Shown in pieces: positions 1-9,163 of a stretch of 64,000 nt of DNA. This DNA is from Rasiella rasia. Lineage in GTDB: Bacteria > Bacteroidota > Bacteroidia > Flavobacteriales > Flavobacteriaceae. The notes beneath the pieces are model-generated. The model was not told where the DNA came from and made no database searches. It saw only the letters and a list, made by a program, of their open reading frames with translations. Location: positions 2,681,501 to 2,745,500 of the forward strand of contig NZ_CP049057.1 of NCBI RefSeq assembly GCF_011044175.1, read 5' to 3'. How positions within the stretch are numbered: position 1 is the first letter of the stretch; every line of letters begins with the position of its first letter. The position numbers were made by a program, and so were the translations under genes.

Positions 1-1410
1 AATCAGAATGTAAATGCATACTATACATTAAATGACAAGAATATTTTCGCTGGGCAAGTTCAACATTTGTATCAAGATGAAGATCCATTTTATAATGCAA
101 TTACCGATATTTTACCATTTGCAGGAATTATACCGGCAGACACAACACAAAATAGATTTAATACCAACCAACAAAAAAACATTATCACCAACAAGCTTGA
201 TGCTAAGGTAGATTACTACTATGTTTTAAATAATACCAGTAATCTTAATTTTACCTTGGGTAATACATACAGCAATCAGCTTTTCGACTCAAGTATATTT
301 CAAGTATTAGACAACGGAAGTCAGCTTAATTTTAATGCTACACCAGCCATTCAAGGAACTACTTTGCCATTGGTTAACGACGTAAATTATACGTTCTCTG
401 ATGCCTTCTTAGGAGCCCATTACAAGCTTAAAACTGGAAAATTTATAATTACTCCTGGGGTAACGCTTCATAACTACAACTTAAAAGACAACCAGTTGGG
501 CACCGAAAACACGCAAAACGAATGGAAAGTATTACCCGACTTTAATGCTATTTTTAATATTAAGAAAAGTGAGAGCCTTAGGTTTAATTATGCAATTACA
601 GCACAGTATTCTGACGTTAATGATTATGCTGAAGCGTTTGTGTTTAGTAATTATAATAGGCTGTTTCGCGGAAATAGGAATTTAGAAAACTCATTGTCTC
701 ACACGTATAATTTAACCTATTTCAGTTTTAATCTGTTCAATTATACCAATGTAAGTGGAAATGTAAGCTATTCACGTAGTATAAATGGCTTTAAGAGCAA
801 TACAGAGCTCATTGCTATTAACCAAGTAAGTAGCCCGTTTAACATTGATAGCAATTTTCCAGATGAAACAATTTCTGCCTTCGGAAGATTTAGCAAGCGT
901 GTCAAGAAATTGCAATTTAATCTACAGGGTAATTTTGCGCTAAACAAATTTAACAACCTTATAAACAATCAAATTTTAGAAAGTGAAAGTATCACTCAGA
1001 GTTATCGAGGGAGTGTGCGAAGTAGTTTTAGAGAATGGCCTAATTTTGAAGTAGGGTATAGGCTTACCGTAAACAACTATGATAATGGTGGTAACGCGCA
1101 GATATTTTATACACAGCGCCCATATGCTAACGTAGATATCAACTTCTTAAAAGATTTTACCCTCAGCGCCGAGTGGGATTACTATAATTATTCAAATGAT
1201 GAGCGTACTGTAGAAAATACCTATTCGTTCTTTAATGCCAACCTTTATTACCAAAAAGGCGATAGTCCGTGGGAGTTTAGAATACAGGCAGATAATATAT
1301 TAGATACCGAATTTACAAATAACGATAGCTTTAGTGATCAATTTAATACTACTTCGCAATATTTTGTATTACCAAGAATTATGATGCTGGTAATTAAATA
1401 CGATTTGTAA
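1..1410 (+). CDS. Outer-membrane beta-barrel protein (TonB-dependent receptor-like), 3' part
   Basis: The reading frame is open from base 1, so the 5' end lies outside the window; about 469 residues are visible. They consist of alternating hydrophobic/polar strands rich in Asn, Tyr and Phe, with repeated turns, ending in a strand that reads RIMMLVIKYDL and a terminal hydrophobic residue. This is the usual end of an outer-membrane barrel inserted by BAM. The pattern fits the outer-membrane beta-barrel family of the TonB-dependent receptors (carboxypeptidase-regulatory plus barrel type) in Bacteroidota. Plug and TonB box are not visible, so substrate cannot be guessed. A strong hairpin terminator follows. 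Confidence 0.75.
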   Translation, partial: NQNVNAYYTLNDKNIFAGQVQHLYQDEDPFYNAITDILPFAGIIPADTTQNRFNTNQQKNIITNKLDAKVDYYYVLNNTSNLNFTLGNTYSNQLFDSSIFQVLDNGSQLNFNATPAIQGTTLPLVNDVNYTFSDAFLGAHYKLKTGKFIITPGVTLHNYNLKDNQLGTENTQNEWKVLPDFNAIFNIKKSESLRFNYAITAQYSDVNDYAEAFVFSNYNRLFRGNRNLENSLSHTYNLTYFSFNLFNYTNVSGNVSYSRSINGFKSNTELIAINQVSSPFNIDSNFPDETISAFGRFSKRVKKLQFNLQGNFALNKFNNLINNQILESESITQSYRGSVRSSFREWPNFEVGYRLTVNNYDNGGNAQIFYTQRPYANVDINFLKDFTLSAEWDYYNYSNDERTVENTYSFFNANLYYQKGDSPWEFRIQADNILDTEFTNNDSFSDQFNTTSQYFVLPRIMMLVIKYDL

Positions 1411-1435
1411 TCGCTTAAATTTCAGTATTAAACGT

Positions 1436-1465
1436 AAAAATAGGGCAACTGCCCTATTTTTTTTT
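1436..1465 (+). terminator. Rho-independent terminator after the barrel gene
   Basis: The inverted repeat AATAGGGCA/TGCCCTATT has a two-base loop and is followed by a run of about nine T. It lies 26 bases after the barrel stop codon and separates that gene from the protease pair. Confidence 0.85.
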
Positions 1466-1507
1466 ATGGTTTCCCGAGTTAGTTTTATCATGTAAAAATC
1501 TAATAAT

Positions 1508-3022
1508 ATGAGACAGCTAACTTTTTTAATTTTATTCGCAACAGGATTCATGTTTGCTCAGGAGTATCCAATGGGTATGGACTGGGACGAAGAATCGTAC
1601 AGAAGCATACCCTACAAAGCTCAATTCACGAGTGCTACCTACGAAGACCTTCCAGCATCAGTGTCATTAGCTAAGTGGGCGCCAACTCCTGGTAATCAGG
1701 GGCAATATGGTACTTGCGTTGCTTATGCTTCGGCATACGGGCTACGAACTATGATGCTCGCCAAAGATATGAATATTACGAACCGGCAAACCATTACAGA
1801 CAATGCCTTATCTCCTTCATATGTGTACTCACTTATTAAAAAAGAAGATGATATTGCCTGTAACAAAGGAGCAAATCCAAAACTAGGACTAGAAGCTTTA
1901 AAAGTAGCGGGTGCTCCTAGTTTAAAAACGCTTCCGTATCAGTGTAATCCAAGTATTACTAAAGAAGCCCAGATGGAGGCGATTGACTATAGAATTAGAG
2001 ATTACCAAACGCTCTTCTTCTTCGATGCTCAGGATCCTGGAGTAAAGACAAATACAACCAAAAAAGCACTTACTGAAGGGTATCCTGTTTTGCTAGGTAT
2101 GAAATTACCTGAAAGTTTTTTTAGCGCGAAGAAAGTTTGGCGTGCCAAGCCAGAAGATATTGGTACTACAGCAAAAAAACACGGATATCATGCAATGGTA
2201 GTTATTGGTTATGATGATAACTATGAAGGCGGTGCATTTCAATTACTAAATAGTTGGGGTACAGCCTGGGGAGATGGCGGATTTATTTGGGTGCCGTACA
2301 CCGAATATGAAGAATGGGCTATGGGTGCTTTACAGCCGTATAGCTATTATAAAAAGAAGGAAGAGACAAAACCAGACGTAAAGCCAAACCCAAATCCGTC
2401 ACCGGTTCCTAAGCCAGATGTTGTGCCAGATCCAGATCCTAACCCTATTGCTGGGGAATTACCAAAAGGAAGTCTTCGATTTGTCACAAATACAGGTAGT
2501 GCAATGGAGGTGAGCCGTACTTCAACACGTAATTTGGTAGTTGAAGATGATATAGAAGGAGAAGATCTAGTAGCTTATAGAATGACTAAGGCTTATGCTT
2601 CTGGAACTCGATTTCGATTCTTTTTGAAAAATGAAAACGAAGGATATATTTATGCTTTTGCAACAGATCTTACCCAAAAGATTAATAAAATCCTTCCTTA
2701 TGATGACGGTATGTCACCGTTAATTGGCGGAAACTCTGAACTGGCTTTTCCAAGTGAGAAGAAAGTTATTAGAATGGATGACAATCCTGGAACCGACTAC
2801 TTGCTAATATTATTTAGCCAGCAAGAATTAAATCAAGCCGAACTCCTATCTAAAATGCAACAAACTTCAGGGGGGCTAACTTCTAAGATTAAAGCAGCTT
2901 TAGGTGATAAATTAATAGATAAGAGTCAAGTTAAGTATCAGTCTGGAAATCCTGGTTTTGAAGTTAAAGAAGGAGCGAATGGCTATGTAGTGCCATTAAT
3001 GGTTGAAATAACTCACAAATAG
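1508..3022 (+). CDS. Secreted C1-family (papain-like) cysteine peptidase with C-terminal DUF4384-like domain
   Basis: Residues 1-18 form a signal peptide ending in MFAQ. Residues 50-280 carry papain-family hallmarks: an oxyanion Gln before GTCVAYA with nucleophile Cys70, His228 in KHGYHAM, and Asn248 in LLNSWGTAWGDGGF. A Pro/Asp/Lys-rich linker (about 286-314) leads to a C-terminal beta domain resembling DUF4384 (about 320-504). Directly at the entry of that domain, residues 340-348 read TRNLVVEDD, a motif that occurs twice more in the caspase-like protein encoded one base downstream. The protein is probably periplasmic or exported. No prodomain is evident and no T9SS sorting domain is seen. 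Physiological substrate is unknown. Confidence 0.85.
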   Translation: MRQLTFLILFATGFMFAQEYPMGMDWDEESYRSIPYKAQFTSATYEDLPASVSLAKWAPTPGNQGQYGTCVAYASAYGLRTMMLAKDMNITNRQTITDNALSPSYVYSLIKKEDDIACNKGANPKLGLEALKVAGAPSLKTLPYQCNPSITKEAQMEAIDYRIRDYQTLFFFDAQDPGVKTNTTKKALTEGYPVLLGMKLPESFFSAKKVWRAKPEDIGTTAKKHGYHAMVVIGYDDNYEGGAFQLLNSWGTAWGDGGFIWVPYTEYEEWAMGALQPYSYYKKKEETKPDVKPNPNPSPVPKPDVVPDPDPNPIAGELPKGSLRFVTNTGSAMEVSRTSTRNLVVEDDIEGEDLVAYRMTKAYASGTRFRFFLKNENEGYIYAFATDLTQKINKILPYDDGMSPLIGGNSELAFPSEKKVIRMDDNPGTDYLLILFSQQELNQAELLSKMQQTSGGLTSKIKAALGDKLIDKSQVKYQSGNPGFEVKEGANGYVVPLMVEITHK

Positions 3023-3023
3023 T

Positions 3024-6000
3024 ATGAGACAGTTCATAAAAATACTAGGATTGCTATTGCTAACCTTTTCAGCAGTGGCACAAGATAAAGATATTGTTGT
3101 TCAAAGTATGCATGCAGAAGGGTCTACCTTTGCGCTTTTAGATAACAAGAGAAATCTATTGGTTACCTATGGTTACAAAGACCAAACATTAAAATTTTGG
3201 AACCGAGACACAGGGTTTTTGTATCATACAGAAGACCTAGGTGGCTACGGAAATGATTTTGAAATTAACACTATACATGGTAAAACATATGCACTTGTAA
3301 GCAATACAGTGCTTGTTTATGATAATACTTCGTTTAAAGAAATAGGTCGCTACCCACTTGGAAGAATTCATGCCATGCACTTTCACCAAACAGGAGGTGA
3401 GGGGTATTTAATGGTCTATGCAGATGATGTAAATGGTGCAAAAGCATTGTACATTTTAAACGAAGAATCGCAGGAGTTTGTTTCTACTCAAGTTCCTGTA
3501 TTTCCAGGTGAAGGAGAAATAAGCCATTTTGAGATTAATAGTACCAATTCACATTTATGGATTGCTACTAATTTTATGGAAAATTATTTCTATTCATTTG
3601 CCACGGGTGAATTTATAAATACGAAAGATTACGTGCTTGGCCTTATGGATGACGGTGATGCTATGGTAGGAGTGTATTCGTATAACGAGAAAAAAGCATC
3701 TTTTTACAGGTATAATTATTTTACGAAAGAAGAGCAATGGGTGCAAACCTTACAGGTAGATTTACCGTACGCAACGGTAACCCCTTACAGAGGCGATCTT
3801 AAAATGAATTCTGATGGTAAATCTATGTGGGTTGCTCCTGGAAGTAGTTTACTTGTAGAGCTTGATGCCAATTCTGGCTACATCATGGGAAAGATTTATC
3901 GCGAAGAAGAAAAGCGAGCTATGTTAAGTGATGGAGATTTATTGTACGTACAGAGTGGCGTAGAAAAGCCGTACGCAAAATTTAAGCGATACGAAGCACA
4001 ACCCATCACCGAATTTGGATTTAACCTTTTAGAAGCAAGTAATATTGGAGCTTTGCAAAACAACGATGGAACAGAATTGGTTGCCACAGATTATTACGGA
4101 CATCCCTATTCTTTTTTGTTTAACCAAGCAACAACACGATTTACGAAATACGCCTTCGAAAACCCAAATACAGTTCAATACAACAAGTTATTGGTAGATT
4201 CTCAAAATAAAAGGTTTTATGCGATTCCAAATGCCAATTTGCCTATCCGCATGCTGGAAACTGGAAAACCTAACAGCGTAAAATCGTTGCTAAAAAATGT
4301 AGGGAATGTACAATACTACGATTTTGAACCAGAGAAACAACTAATGGCTTCATTAGGGGGTGGTGCACTTCGTATCGTTGATATAGCTAGCAATTCAGAA
4401 TCTTTTATAAAATTAGTAAGCAGTGAAGTGCCCTACGGTAGCCAAATGGTAGACCTTTCTCCTTCAGGAAATTTTATATTGTATTCAGAACAGACTTCAG
4501 CTGGAGATGTAACCACTGGACAATCTATAACTTACTTCGATTATGTAACTAAGCAAGAACTTTGGACTAAGACCGAGCGATATAGTGGTGCGTTTCATAT
4601 TAATAATGGAGCAGAGCTATTACTCATTAATGGAGGTGCTCAGCAAGTTGAAATTGTGGAGGCTCGCACGGGTACAATTAAAAGAACTTTTCCTATAGAT
4701 CAAGGTAAAGAAATAAAGATGGGTGCACTTTCACCTAATGCCGAATACCTTGTTTTTACAGGCTATCAGCTGCCAACTTCTGTATATGAGGTGAAAACTG
4801 GGAAGCGTGTAAATCAGTTTAAAAGTGCCATGTTCGATTATTTCGAGGAAGGTTTTGTAACAGAAACTATTGTGGCTGTTCCTGCTTCTGGAGCTATAAA
4901 GTTTATAGATATCTTGAATAACAAGGAGGTCTTAAGAATGTACATCTTTCAAGATGACGAATGGATTGCGCATACCCCAGACGGATTGTTCGATGGGTCT
5001 CAAGGAGCCTGGAATAGGGTAGCGTTTGCAAATGGCAATCAGAGTATTCCTCTAGAAAGTGTGTTCGATAATTTTTATACCCCGCGACTGTTGCACAAGG
5101 TGCTAAAAGGGGGAAAATTAGACATACCGAAAAGAGATATTAAAAACTTAAAAAAGGCTCCAACAGTTTCTATGACCTACAAAGAGGGAAGTAGAAATTT
5201 AACAGTCGAAGATGACGCTCAAACAGTAACTACCCAAAGTGGAACTGGTGAAATAACAGTAACTGCCAATGCAAATGGAGACAGAATAACAGAGCTTAGA
5301 TTATACCAAAACGGTAAGCTCTTACGTAATAACACTAGAAATTTAGTGGTAGAAGATGATGTGCCAGTAAATGGAAATAGCAAAGTGTATTCGGTAAAAC
5401 TTGTTGAAGGTCTAAACCAATTTGTAGCCATAGCAGTAAACTCTCAGAATACAGAAAGTAGACCAGATAGATTAGAGGTTGTGTACCAACCTGCAAAGTC
5501 AGATTACCAACCAAAAGGAATGCAGGCGCATATTATGGTAGTGGGTATAGATACCTATAAAAACCCTAAATACAATCTTAATTATGCAGTAGCAGATGCA
5601 AATAGCTTTATGCAAAGCATACGCGATGGTGTAAAAGATATTACCTCAAAAGTAAATGTATATGAAGTGAAAAATGATCAGGCAATACGAGACAATATTA
5701 TTTCCAAGTTTACAGAAATTGCAAGTACCTCGAATCCGCAAGACATTTTTATCTTTTATTATGCCGGACATGGGGTAGTTTCACAGGATGCAGCAAAAGA
5801 GTTTTATCTTGTTCCACATGACGTTACCCAGTTGTACGGAGATGATGGAGCACTCAAACAAAAGGGAGTTTCAGCAAAAGAATTAAAACAAATATCTAGT
5901 GGTATTCCTGCCCAAAAGCAGTTGTTTATTCTTGATGCCTGTCAGAGCGCGGGCGCTCTTAATAGTGTGGCTCTTCGTGGTGCTGCAGAAGAAAAGGCTA

Positions 6001-6284
6001 TTGCTCAATTGGCGCGAAGTACCGGAACACACTGGCTTACAGCTTCAGGAAGCGAACAATACGCTACAGAGTTTGACGAACTTGGTCATGGCGTGTTTAC
6101 GTATGCTTTGCTTGAAGCACTTTCAGGAAAAGCAGACAGTGGCGACAAGCGAATTACCGTAAATGAGATAAAGGCTTATATTGAAAGTAGAGTGCCTGAG
6201 ATTTCAGAAAAATATAAAGGAAGTCCGCAATACCCTTCAAGCTTCGGGTTCGGACAAGATTTTCCTGTAGGGGTAAAACAGTAA
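3024..6284 (+). CDS. Secreted beta-propeller plus caspase-like (C14) peptidase, 1086 aa
   Basis: A signal peptide (about 1-20, ending AVAQ) is followed by some 650 residues of WD40/PQQ-like beta-propeller repeats, an Ig-like beta domain (about 710-830) and a caspase-fold catalytic domain (about 838-1086). The catalytic dyad is visible: His916 in YYAGHG and Cys973 in LDACQSAGA. The Ig-like region contains SRNLTVEDD (723-731) and TRNLVVEDD (771-779), the same motif found in the upstream C1 peptidase. The start codon is one base after that gene's stop, so the two are almost certainly co-transcribed. Caspase-like peptidases of this class cut after Arg/Lys or Asp depending on subfamily; the specificity here is unknown. 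Confidence 0.88.
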   Translation: MRQFIKILGLLLLTFSAVAQDKDIVVQSMHAEGSTFALLDNKRNLLVTYGYKDQTLKFWNRDTGFLYHTEDLGGYGNDFEINTIHGKTYALVSNTVLVYDNTSFKEIGRYPLGRIHAMHFHQTGGEGYLMVYADDVNGAKALYILNEESQEFVSTQVPVFPGEGEISHFEINSTNSHLWIATNFMENYFYSFATGEFINTKDYVLGLMDDGDAMVGVYSYNEKKASFYRYNYFTKEEQWVQTLQVDLPYATVTPYRGDLKMNSDGKSMWVAPGSSLLVELDANSGYIMGKIYREEEKRAMLSDGDLLYVQSGVEKPYAKFKRYEAQPITEFGFNLLEASNIGALQNNDGTELVATDYYGHPYSFLFNQATTRFTKYAFENPNTVQYNKLLVDSQNKRFYAIPNANLPIRMLETGKPNSVKSLLKNVGNVQYYDFEPEKQLMASLGGGALRIVDIASNSESFIKLVSSEVPYGSQMVDLSPSGNFILYSEQTSAGDVTTGQSITYFDYVTKQELWTKTERYSGAFHINNGAELLLINGGAQQVEIVEARTGTIKRTFPIDQGKEIKMGALSPNAEYLVFTGYQLPTSVYEVKTGKRVNQFKSAMFDYFEEGFVTETIVAVPASGAIKFIDILNNKEVLRMYIFQDDEWIAHTPDGLFDGSQGAWNRVAFANGNQSIPLESVFDNFYTPRLLHKVLKGGKLDIPKRDIKNLKKAPTVSMTYKEGSRNLTVEDDAQTVTTQSGTGEITVTANANGDRITELRLYQNGKLLRNNTRNLVVEDDVPVNGNSKVYSVKLVEGLNQFVAIAVNSQNTESRPDRLEVVYQPAKSDYQPKGMQAHIMVVGIDTYKNPKYNLNYAVADANSFMQSIRDGVKDITSKVNVYEVKNDQAIRDNIISKFTEIASTSNPQDIFIFYYAGHGVVSQDAAKEFYLVPHDVTQLYGDDGALKQKGVSAKELKQISSGIPAQKQLFILDACQSAGALNSVALRGAAEEKAIAQLARSTGTHWLTASGSEQYATEFDELGHGVFTYALLEALSGKADSGDKRITVNEIKAYIESRVPEISEKYKGSPQYPSSFGFGQDFPVGVKQ

Positions 6285-6304
6285 AATAATGTATGGTTGT
6301 TAAT

Positions 6305-6345
6305 AGCAGCACGCTTTTAGTAAGTAAAAGGCGTGCTGCTTTTTT
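6305..6345 (+). terminator. Rho-independent terminator after the peptidase pair
   Basis: A long hairpin pairs AGCAGCACGC-TTTT with AAAAG-GCGTGCTGCT (one bulged base), followed by T5. It closes the C1/C14 peptidase unit. Confidence 0.9.
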
Positions 6346-6369
6346 GTATCTTTCTGAAAACTTCCCACC

Positions 6370-6981
6370 ATGCGTAAGATTGTTTTAGGAATCATTATTT
6401 GTCTTGTAATTGTCTTCGGATTGCAGTATTGCGAGCATCAAAAAGAGGCGCGTGAGCAGCTAGATGCAGATACGGCACTTATTGAGAAACAGGTTAAAAA
6501 TGTAGGAAAACTCATTGTAACCGAAGGAAGTTATGCGCAGGTTTTTACATACAAGGATACCGAGAAGTTATTAGGCTTTATAGACGCCAACAAGAAGGCG
6601 TTGGTGGTTGTAAATGCAGAGGCTACTATCTCTTACGATTTAAGTAAAATAGTAACCGAAATAAAACCAGAGATTCAGACAGTTATCATTTCTAACATAC
6701 CCGAAGCAGAAGTAAAGATTAATCCCAATATTGAATATTATGATGTTACCCAAGATTATCTAAATCAATTTGAAGCGGAAGATTATAACGCTATCAAAAA
6801 GAAGGTCGAGGCGTCACTCCGAAAAAAAATAATGGCAAGCGATTTAGTCTCAAATGCAGAGAATAGACTCATTTCTGAATTACAGAAAATCTATATTCTT
6901 ACCAATTCTATGGGTTGGACCTTACAATACAATCAAACCACTATCAATACCGAAGCAGGATTTGAAAAGTTAGCGCTGTAG
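6370..6981 (+). CDS. DUF4230 domain protein, membrane-anchored
   Basis: An N-terminal hydrophobic segment (about residues 4-20) acts as signal anchor or uncleaved signal peptide. The remainder matches the DUF4230 pattern: an early beta region containing KLIVTEGSYAQVFTYKD, a central ISYDLSKI stretch, then amphipathic helices ending in a hydrophobic C-terminal strand with a Trp. The family's function is unknown. The gene sits alone after a terminator, and its last 12 bases overlap the convergent rhodanese gene. A TATCTTTC element about 15 bases before the start resembles a -7 box. Confidence 0.8.
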   Translation: MRKIVLGIIICLVIVFGLQYCEHQKEAREQLDADTALIEKQVKNVGKLIVTEGSYAQVFTYKDTEKLLGFIDANKKALVVVNAEATISYDLSKIVTEIKPEIQTVIISNIPEAEVKINPNIEYYDVTQDYLNQFEAEDYNAIKKKVEASLRKKIMASDLVSNAENRLISELQKIYILTNSMGWTLQYNQTTINTEAGFEKLAL

Positions 6982-7281
6982 TTTTTGCTGAAGTGACTTC
7001 CAGCCACCACCATTGATAGCTTCAATTCCTTGTTTTTCTAGTGTTCTTGCAGCACTACCACTGCGTCCGCCACTTGCACAATAGGTAATCACAGGCTTGT
7101 TCCATTTTTTTATTTCTGAAATTTTAGCTGAAATTTCCTGTAGCGGAATATGTTTAGCACCTTTAATATGTCCGCCATTCCATTCGTTTACGGTACGCAC
7201 GTCTATGATGATAGCACCACGTTCTTTAAACTCCTGAATTTTGTTTGATTTGTTGCCTGATAAAAAACTAAATAATCCCAT
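6970..7281 (-). CDS. Rhodanese-like domain protein
   Basis: This 103-residue single-domain rhodanese has the expected IIDVRTVNEWNGGHI motif followed by the active-site loop ITYCASGGRSG with Cys68 as sulfur carrier. Such stand-alone rhodaneses transfer sulfane sulfur or act as small thiol redox proteins. There is no signal peptide, so it is cytoplasmic. It is encoded 36 bases downstream of the hydroxylase gene on the same strand and may be co-transcribed with it. Its 3' end overlaps the convergent DUF4230 gene. Confidence 0.9.
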   Translation of the reverse strand: MGLFSFLSGNKSNKIQEFKERGAIIIDVRTVNEWNGGHIKGAKHIPLQEISAKISEIKKWNKPVITYCASGGRSGSAARTLEKQGIEAINGGGWKSLQQKLQR

Positions 7282-7317
7282 GTGTATTGCCCGTATGTTG
7301 GGTTCCTTATTAAATGT

Positions 7318-9057
7318 TTATTGTTCCAAAAGAGTTAAGCCGCCTTCAATTAAATGCGCTACCTCAGGTTTTTTTTCTTTTAATTCTTGTAAATACTGTA
7401 AGATTTCCGAAGAAAGCGTTAATTCATATAATTCTAGCGAGAGCAGCCAATCATCTGGAAACGTGGTTGTAAGCTGTTTAAATAGCGGCTCAAAATCTGA
7501 AAATTTGTAGGTTTCATGCCCTTCTAGTCGTTTTTCACGAACGTGCTTATACAAATTATTCAATGTTTTTAGATTGCTACTCATTTCGGTACTATCACCT
7601 AGGCTGCTTAGCTCATGTACCACTAAATCAAATGATAAAAAATCTGCAGCACCAGCAAAAGCTGAGACAATTTCTTTACCCACAGCCATGTCAAAGTCTC
7701 CGTCTTCAGGAGAAAATAAGACTTCATCTTTATACGTAACCAAACAATCTTTAAACTGTATTAGCATTAGCTCACCTTTTAGGTTTCTCATACCTGTTAC
7801 GTTCATTCCCTTCACTTTAATGCCGCTCTCAAACTCGAACGCAATGGGCTTTCCGTCGTAAAAATTATAGGCAGCCAAATCTCTGGGTCCCATATTTTCA
7901 ATAGCAAGATTAATACCTTTCAACTTCCCTAGCGGAGATCTAAATCCGTTGGTGTGCCTAGAAATTCCGTGGCCAATCACTTCGGTTTCTCTATATGCCA
8001 ATGCTGTGTTTCCATGCGTTTCAAAATAGACTACCTCGTTGTCTTCATTGCGTATCATTCGTGTAAAAACCCCTGAAATCTGAAGTCCTGTAGAAATCTC
8101 AATGGTACCAAGCTGTTTGCTTTCTATTAATTTGTTTAATCCGCGCCAACCACCTTTTCTAACAGCCATGGTATTAGCAAATTCTTCTAAAACTTCTTGT
8201 AGATACGCAAAGTCTGGCGTGACGTATAATTGAGGTTGTGGTTTTGTTATGTCAAAATCTTGATAGGCAGCATGAATTGAATAGGGTATTTTTTTTACTT
8301 CTTTTTTCATACAAGAAGCGCTTTCACCTATAGATGAAAGCAAACCTGCACCATATATTTTTGGATTGTCTACGGTACCAACAAGACCATATTCTACGGT
8401 CCACCAATGTAAGTTTCGTATGAGCGCAATTTCTGACGGAGTAACTTCTTTATTCTGTAGTGTTTCAACCCATTTTTCTGCGACTTCTATCTTTTCATGT
8501 GGTGTTCCCTCTGCTTCTTTAAGGATGGATAATTCTCGAACAGCTTCATACAACTCCATGTCGTGTGCGCTAGAGATAGCTTTTGCTCCAATTTCTCCAA
8601 AACGCCTTAAGTATTCTGCATAATCTGGACTAGCAATTATGGGCGCGTGCCCGGCTCCTTCATGAATAATGTCTGGGGCTGGTGTGTATTCAATATTTTC
8701 TAATTGGCGTATGTCACTCGCAATTACTAGTACTTTATAGGCTTGAAACTCCATAAAGGCATTAGGAGGTATAAAGCCATCTACAGCAACTGCAGCCCAG
8801 CCAATTTCCTTTAAGATACGGTTCATGCCATACATAGATGGTATTTCATCTATAGAGATTCCTGTTTTTTGCAAACCTTCTACATAGCTTTCATGCGCAA
8901 CATTGCTTAAATATGCTACGTTTTTTCGCATTACATAACGCCACACCGCCTGATTAATCGGGGTGTAATGCTCATAGTTTTGAGGCTTTATATACTGCTT
9001 TAAATGTGGCGGCAGTCTGTCTAGCAATTCATTGCTTTCTATGCGAATTTCAGTCAT
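7318..9057 (-). CDS. Aromatic amino acid hydroxylase (phenylalanine 4-monooxygenase-like), long form
   Basis: The catalytic domain shows the family iron ligands: His132 and His137 in PDIIHEGAGHAP and Glu222 in WWTVEYGL. This non-heme iron, tetrahydropterin-dependent enzyme converts Phe to Tyr. At 579 residues it is about twice the size of proteobacterial PhhA. The extra C-terminal half (from about residue 310) has no recognised domain and ends in a helical region. There is no ACT domain at the N terminus. It is divergent from the TetR gene and next to the phenylacetate operon, which places a second phenylalanine-consuming step beside phenylacetate degradation. Assignment of phenylalanine over tyrosine or tryptophan is by family abundance, not by residues. 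Confidence 0.85.
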   Translation of the reverse strand: MTEIRIESNELLDRLPPHLKQYIKPQNYEHYTPINQAVWRYVMRKNVAYLSNVAHESYVEGLQKTGISIDEIPSMYGMNRILKEIGWAAVAVDGFIPPNAFMEFQAYKVLVIASDIRQLENIEYTPAPDIIHEGAGHAPIIASPDYAEYLRRFGEIGAKAISSAHDMELYEAVRELSILKEAEGTPHEKIEVAEKWVETLQNKEVTPSEIALIRNLHWWTVEYGLVGTVDNPKIYGAGLLSSIGESASCMKKEVKKIPYSIHAAYQDFDITKPQPQLYVTPDFAYLQEVLEEFANTMAVRKGGWRGLNKLIESKQLGTIEISTGLQISGVFTRMIRNEDNEVVYFETHGNTALAYRETEVIGHGISRHTNGFRSPLGKLKGINLAIENMGPRDLAAYNFYDGKPIAFEFESGIKVKGMNVTGMRNLKGELMLIQFKDCLVTYKDEVLFSPEDGDFDMAVGKEIVSAFAGAADFLSFDLVVHELSSLGDSTEMSSNLKTLNNLYKHVREKRLEGHETYKFSDFEPLFKQLTTTFPDDWLLSLELYELTLSSEILQYLQELKEKKPEVAHLIEGGLTLLEQ

Positions 9058-9129
9058 AGTTCAAAAGTAGGAAGTATATCTTAAATTGTACTAATTTCTA
9101 AGCAATAATGGTGTCTTCCAATCTCGATT

Positions 9130-9137
9130 CAAAACTA
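9130..9137 (-). promoter_or_regulatory. Candidate -7 element for the aromatic hydroxylase
   Basis: On the minus strand the sequence reads TAGTTTTG, a full match to the Bacteroidota TAnnTTTG -7 box, 73 bases before the hydroxylase start. A TTTG lies 23 bases further upstream, slightly beyond the usual 19-21 base gap. Confidence 0.35.
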
Positions 9138-9163
9138 GTACCTTTACTGCACCAATAAAACAA

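Noticed and set aside
1-1410. Frameshift or truncated gene at the left edge
   Set aside because: The frame is open to base 1 and continues without a stop; it is cut by the window, not broken.
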